DNA from: Phycisphaerales bacterium
GTDB taxonomy: Bacteria; Planctomycetota; Phycisphaerae; Phycisphaerales; UBA1924
Reading direction: 5' to 3'
DNA: 60,315 nt
Assembly: GCA_013360675.1 (NCBI GenBank)
Contig: JABWBB010000012.1
Span: forward strand, 1 to 60,315
Shown here: piece after piece, positions 58,633 through 60,315 of the stretch
Position numbering within the stretch: the stretch's first letter is position 1
Layout: each line of letters opens with the position of its first letter
Made by a program: the position numbers and the translations under genes
The notes under the pieces: model-generated
Database searches by the model: none
Seen by the model: only the letters and a program-made list of their open reading frames with translations
What the model was told of the DNA's origin: nothing

Positions 58633-58787
58633 CCCGCCGCCCGGGGCTGCCCGGTGTGGGCAGTGGGGCGGGGAGAGGGGTGGGGCGGGTGAGGGAAGCC
58701 GTGCGGGACGGCAGCCGTGGGCGTTGACGGGCAGGGCACAATGGCTGTCCATGGCGGGTGGGGCGGGTAGGATCGTGCCGACCGCCT

Positions 58788-58861
58788 GTCCCCGTGGCGC
58801 AACTGGATAGCGCTCCCGTCTTCTAAATGGGTGGTTGCTGGTTCGAGTCCAGCCGGGGACG
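58788..58861 (+). tRNA. tRNA-Arg (anticodon TCT)
   Basis: A full cloverleaf: 7-base acceptor stem GTCCCCG / CGGGGAC, anticodon stem CCCGT / ATGGG with loop CTTCTAA (anticodon TCT at 58822-58824, reading AGA), T arm GGTTCGAGTCC, discriminator G. CCA is not encoded. The T-arm end is a frequent integrase target; AT-rich DNA begins right after it. Confidence 0.97.
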
Positions 58862-58971
58862 TTTGGATTGGCAAAATGTGGAGTACGGATAGCGATGCAG
58901 GCGGCAGCCTGTGAGAACGACCAATGCCGTGCTACTGGGTGATTTTCGTATAACCACAGTTACGCTATTGT

Positions 58972-59745
58972 ATGTCCATGAGACGGCGCCGCTCTCGTGC
59001 AAAACCAAGTATTGAAGATCTTGAGTACGCACTACGAAGTGAAATGCGACGCATTTTGCGCAAGTGGAACGAGCTGAATACGCCACTCAAAGTATTCCAC
59101 GAACTTCCCGGTCGCCCGGAGCATCGGCCGAAGTACCAAGTTGTTATTGATAATGCTCTCCGCCCGTGGTCGGGAGAAGGCTTGCTGATAAGAATAAGTA
59201 CCTTAACATTTCCAGAAGAAAGATACGAAGATAAAGTATTAGATTTTGCACGCGCTGTATGGCATTTGAGAGACCATCTCAACCAATTGGCTCGAATAGC
59301 AAGTGCAAATATGGACATCAATTCGCACGCAAGGAAGTCGCAAGAATTGCTGATCTGTGCAGATCTTATTAATATGAAGAAACACGGGAATCACGACAAT
59401 CAATCTGGCGTTAATCCAAGACTTACGGAAACGCATTTCGACACGAGCGAGAGCGGCCTCATTGAATTTCAATATGATGGCGGATTGAAAGAGGCATCGA
59501 TATTGGTTGAGATGCCTAGGCCTATTAAACTGAGGATAGATGTATATTCAGTGAGTATGGGCGACCAAGTTAACTCTGATAATAAAATACATAAAGGCAT
59601 GGCGCAGGAATTAATATGGAAAGGTTTTAAACACTGGTGGCCACTTATTGACGACCTGGGCATTTTGATAGAACGCGGTGATGACAACGATAATGAGCGT
59701 AAGACGATACGCAGCATGCTTCGGAATTACGGGTATATTGGCTGA
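58972..59745 (+). CDS. AT-rich orphan gene, possible horizontally acquired protein
   Basis: A 257-residue protein of no named family. Its composition and codon use (ATA, TTA, AGA, AAT, GAT) differ sharply from all neighbours; AGA occurs five times, the codon read by the tRNA just upstream. The N-terminus is very basic (MSMRRRRSRAK). The middle has FARAVWHLRDHLNQLAR and, about 30 residues on, LLICADLINMKKHG, resembling a loose 'WHxxDWL ... CxDLxNxxKH' pattern found in uncharacterised helical proteins. A beta-rich part (IEFQYDGGLKEASILVEM) and a C-terminal HWWPLIDDLG segment follow. The gene is complete; function unknown. Confidence 0.7.
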   Translation: MSMRRRRSRAKPSIEDLEYALRSEMRRILRKWNELNTPLKVFHELPGRPEHRPKYQVVIDNALRPWSGEGLLIRISTLTFPEERYEDKVLDFARAVWHLRDHLNQLARIASANMDINSHARKSQELLICADLINMKKHGNHDNQSGVNPRLTETHFDTSESGLIEFQYDGGLKEASILVEMPRPIKLRIDVYSVSMGDQVNSDNKIHKGMAQELIWKGFKHWWPLIDDLGILIERGDDNDNERKTIRSMLRNYGYIG

Positions 59746-59804
59746 ATGAAGCGCGTATTGACTTCGCCTAGATCATGTGATGTTTTAGTAAGACATTGCC
59801 CCCC

Positions 59805-60188
59805 TCACCCGCCATACCCCTCCAACTCCGGCGGCAATCGCTTGATGCCGCGTCGCTTGGCCTTCGCCACCGCGTATTGCAGCGAGCGCGTCATCCGCGT
59901 CTTCACGCGGTCGGTGACGGCCAGGCCCCAGCGGTCCATCTCCTGCATCGCGAAGCGCCAGGCGTGGTATTCCTCGAGACAGCGGGGCGAGTACGTGTTA
60001 AACCCGATGGCGTGGTGCCCGATCTCGTGCAGGAAGACCGCCGCCGACATGGGGCCGCGGGGGCGGGGGGCCTCGATGAGGCGGGCGACCGACCCGTCGC
60101 GGTATTGAACCTGCCAGGCGATGCCCGACATGGACGACCGCCACTTGCGGCAGCGCACGCCGTATTGCTCGAGCATCTTCGCGGTCAT
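59805..60188 (-). CDS. Zinc-peptidase-like protein with HEIGHH motif (start may lie outside the window)
   Basis: At least 127 residues: WRSSMSGIAWQVQYRDGS, RLIEAPRPRGPMSAAVFLHEIGHHAIG (zinc motif at residues 54-59) and a helical CLEEYHAWRFAMQEMDRWGLAV. The HEIGHH site and the following Glu-rich helix suggest a small metallopeptidase of the ImmA/DUF955-like or SprT-like kind, but I cannot name the family. The frame stays open to the right edge without another ATG, so the true start may be further upstream. Confidence 0.65.
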   Translation of the reverse strand: MTAKMLEQYGVRCRKWRSSMSGIAWQVQYRDGSVARLIEAPRPRGPMSAAVFLHEIGHHAIGFNTYSPRCLEEYHAWRFAMQEMDRWGLAVTDRVKTRMTRSLQYAVAKAKRRGIKRLPPELEGYGG

Positions 60189-60315
60189 CTCGTCATAACG
60201 GGCGGCGGCGGGTCCCTTGGCCCTGCCCTCGCCTCGCGCAGCACGACCGGCAAGGTGCCGGCCTCCGCTGCTCCGGCTGCGAAGCAGGAAGCCCCCTCGG
60301 CCACAAAGCCGGAAC

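Noticed and set aside
57414..58874. Longer version of the EEP-family gene starting at 58874
   Set aside because: The extra 85 codons read through the tRNA on the opposite strand and remove the signal peptide from the N-terminus.
58862..60315. Search for a direct repeat of the tRNA-Arg 3' end (attachment site)
   Set aside because: No second copy of GGTTCGAGTCC or CAGCCGGGGAC was found by eye, and no integrase is present in the window.
1..60315. CRISPR array, insertion sequence or prophage
   Set aside because: No regularly spaced direct repeats, transposase, integrase or phage structural genes were seen on either strand.

Overview
The window is very GC-rich and gene-dense. Its gene content points to a planctomycete, most likely class Phycisphaerae: a secreted protein with a 'FTYQGQL...PAPYALYALN' domain followed by collagen-like repeats, a type III glutamine synthetase, a FUN14-like protein, a BtpA-family protein, a rearranged type II secretion operon, and dispersed CAGGCG-NNN-CGCCTG hairpins. 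This assignment is inference from gene content; no rRNA or marker phylogeny is available here. No phage, insertion sequence, CRISPR array or replication origin was seen.

Layout. Positions 1-9.0 kb hold a truncated collagen-like secreted protein, two small membrane proteins, guanine deaminase, queE-queC (preQ0 synthesis), a D-lactate-type dehydrogenase, a HisN-like phosphatase, a BtpA-family protein, panD and a UDP-HexNAc dehydrogenase. A 400-base spacer packed with palindromes (9023-9422) follows. Positions 9.4-19.7 kb are almost all minus strand: ribH-nusB-ftsY; a four-gene operon of lipoprotein, RsbW-like kinase, STAS protein and MlaE permease; glnN; trpA; map; and hutG-hutI.

Positions 19.8-46 kb are all plus strand. 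They hold a lipoprotein with a JAMM-like C-terminus, three tandem paralogous secreted helical proteins with LTxxQ-like motifs, and directly behind them a type II secretion operon in the order E-F-G-H-I-J-K-L-M-C-D plus a coupled lipoprotein. The last seven junctions of that operon are 1- or 4-base stop/start overlaps. Then come hrpA, an M48 membrane protease and an M20 peptidase. Positions 45.7-52.8 kb hold a class III aminotransferase, a GNAT enzyme and rtcB (both minus strand), astA-astD and an agmatinase-type ureohydrolase; with the M20 enzyme these could form an arginine/ornithine succinylation route lacking AstB. The right end carries a DUF2802-like membrane protein, tilS, cyoE with an ABC-2 exporter, a secreted EEP-fold nuclease or phosphatase, tRNA-Arg(TCT), an AT-rich orphan gene, and a zinc-peptidase-like gene at the edge.

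Two window-wide patterns stand out. First, genes that begin transcription units repeatedly carry a TANNNT hexamer (often TACACT or TACGAT) only 6-9 bases before the start codon, as expected for leaderless or nearly leaderless mRNAs; genes with a clear Shine-Dalgarno site have the hexamer farther away or none. Second, operon genes are coupled by ATGA, GTGA or TGATG overlaps. The most novel-looking candidates are the LTxxQ trio fused to the secretion operon, the STAS/kinase/MlaE operon, the JAMM-like lipoprotein and the AT-rich gene beside tRNA-Arg. The spacer at 476-748 shows nothing beyond the flanking start signals.
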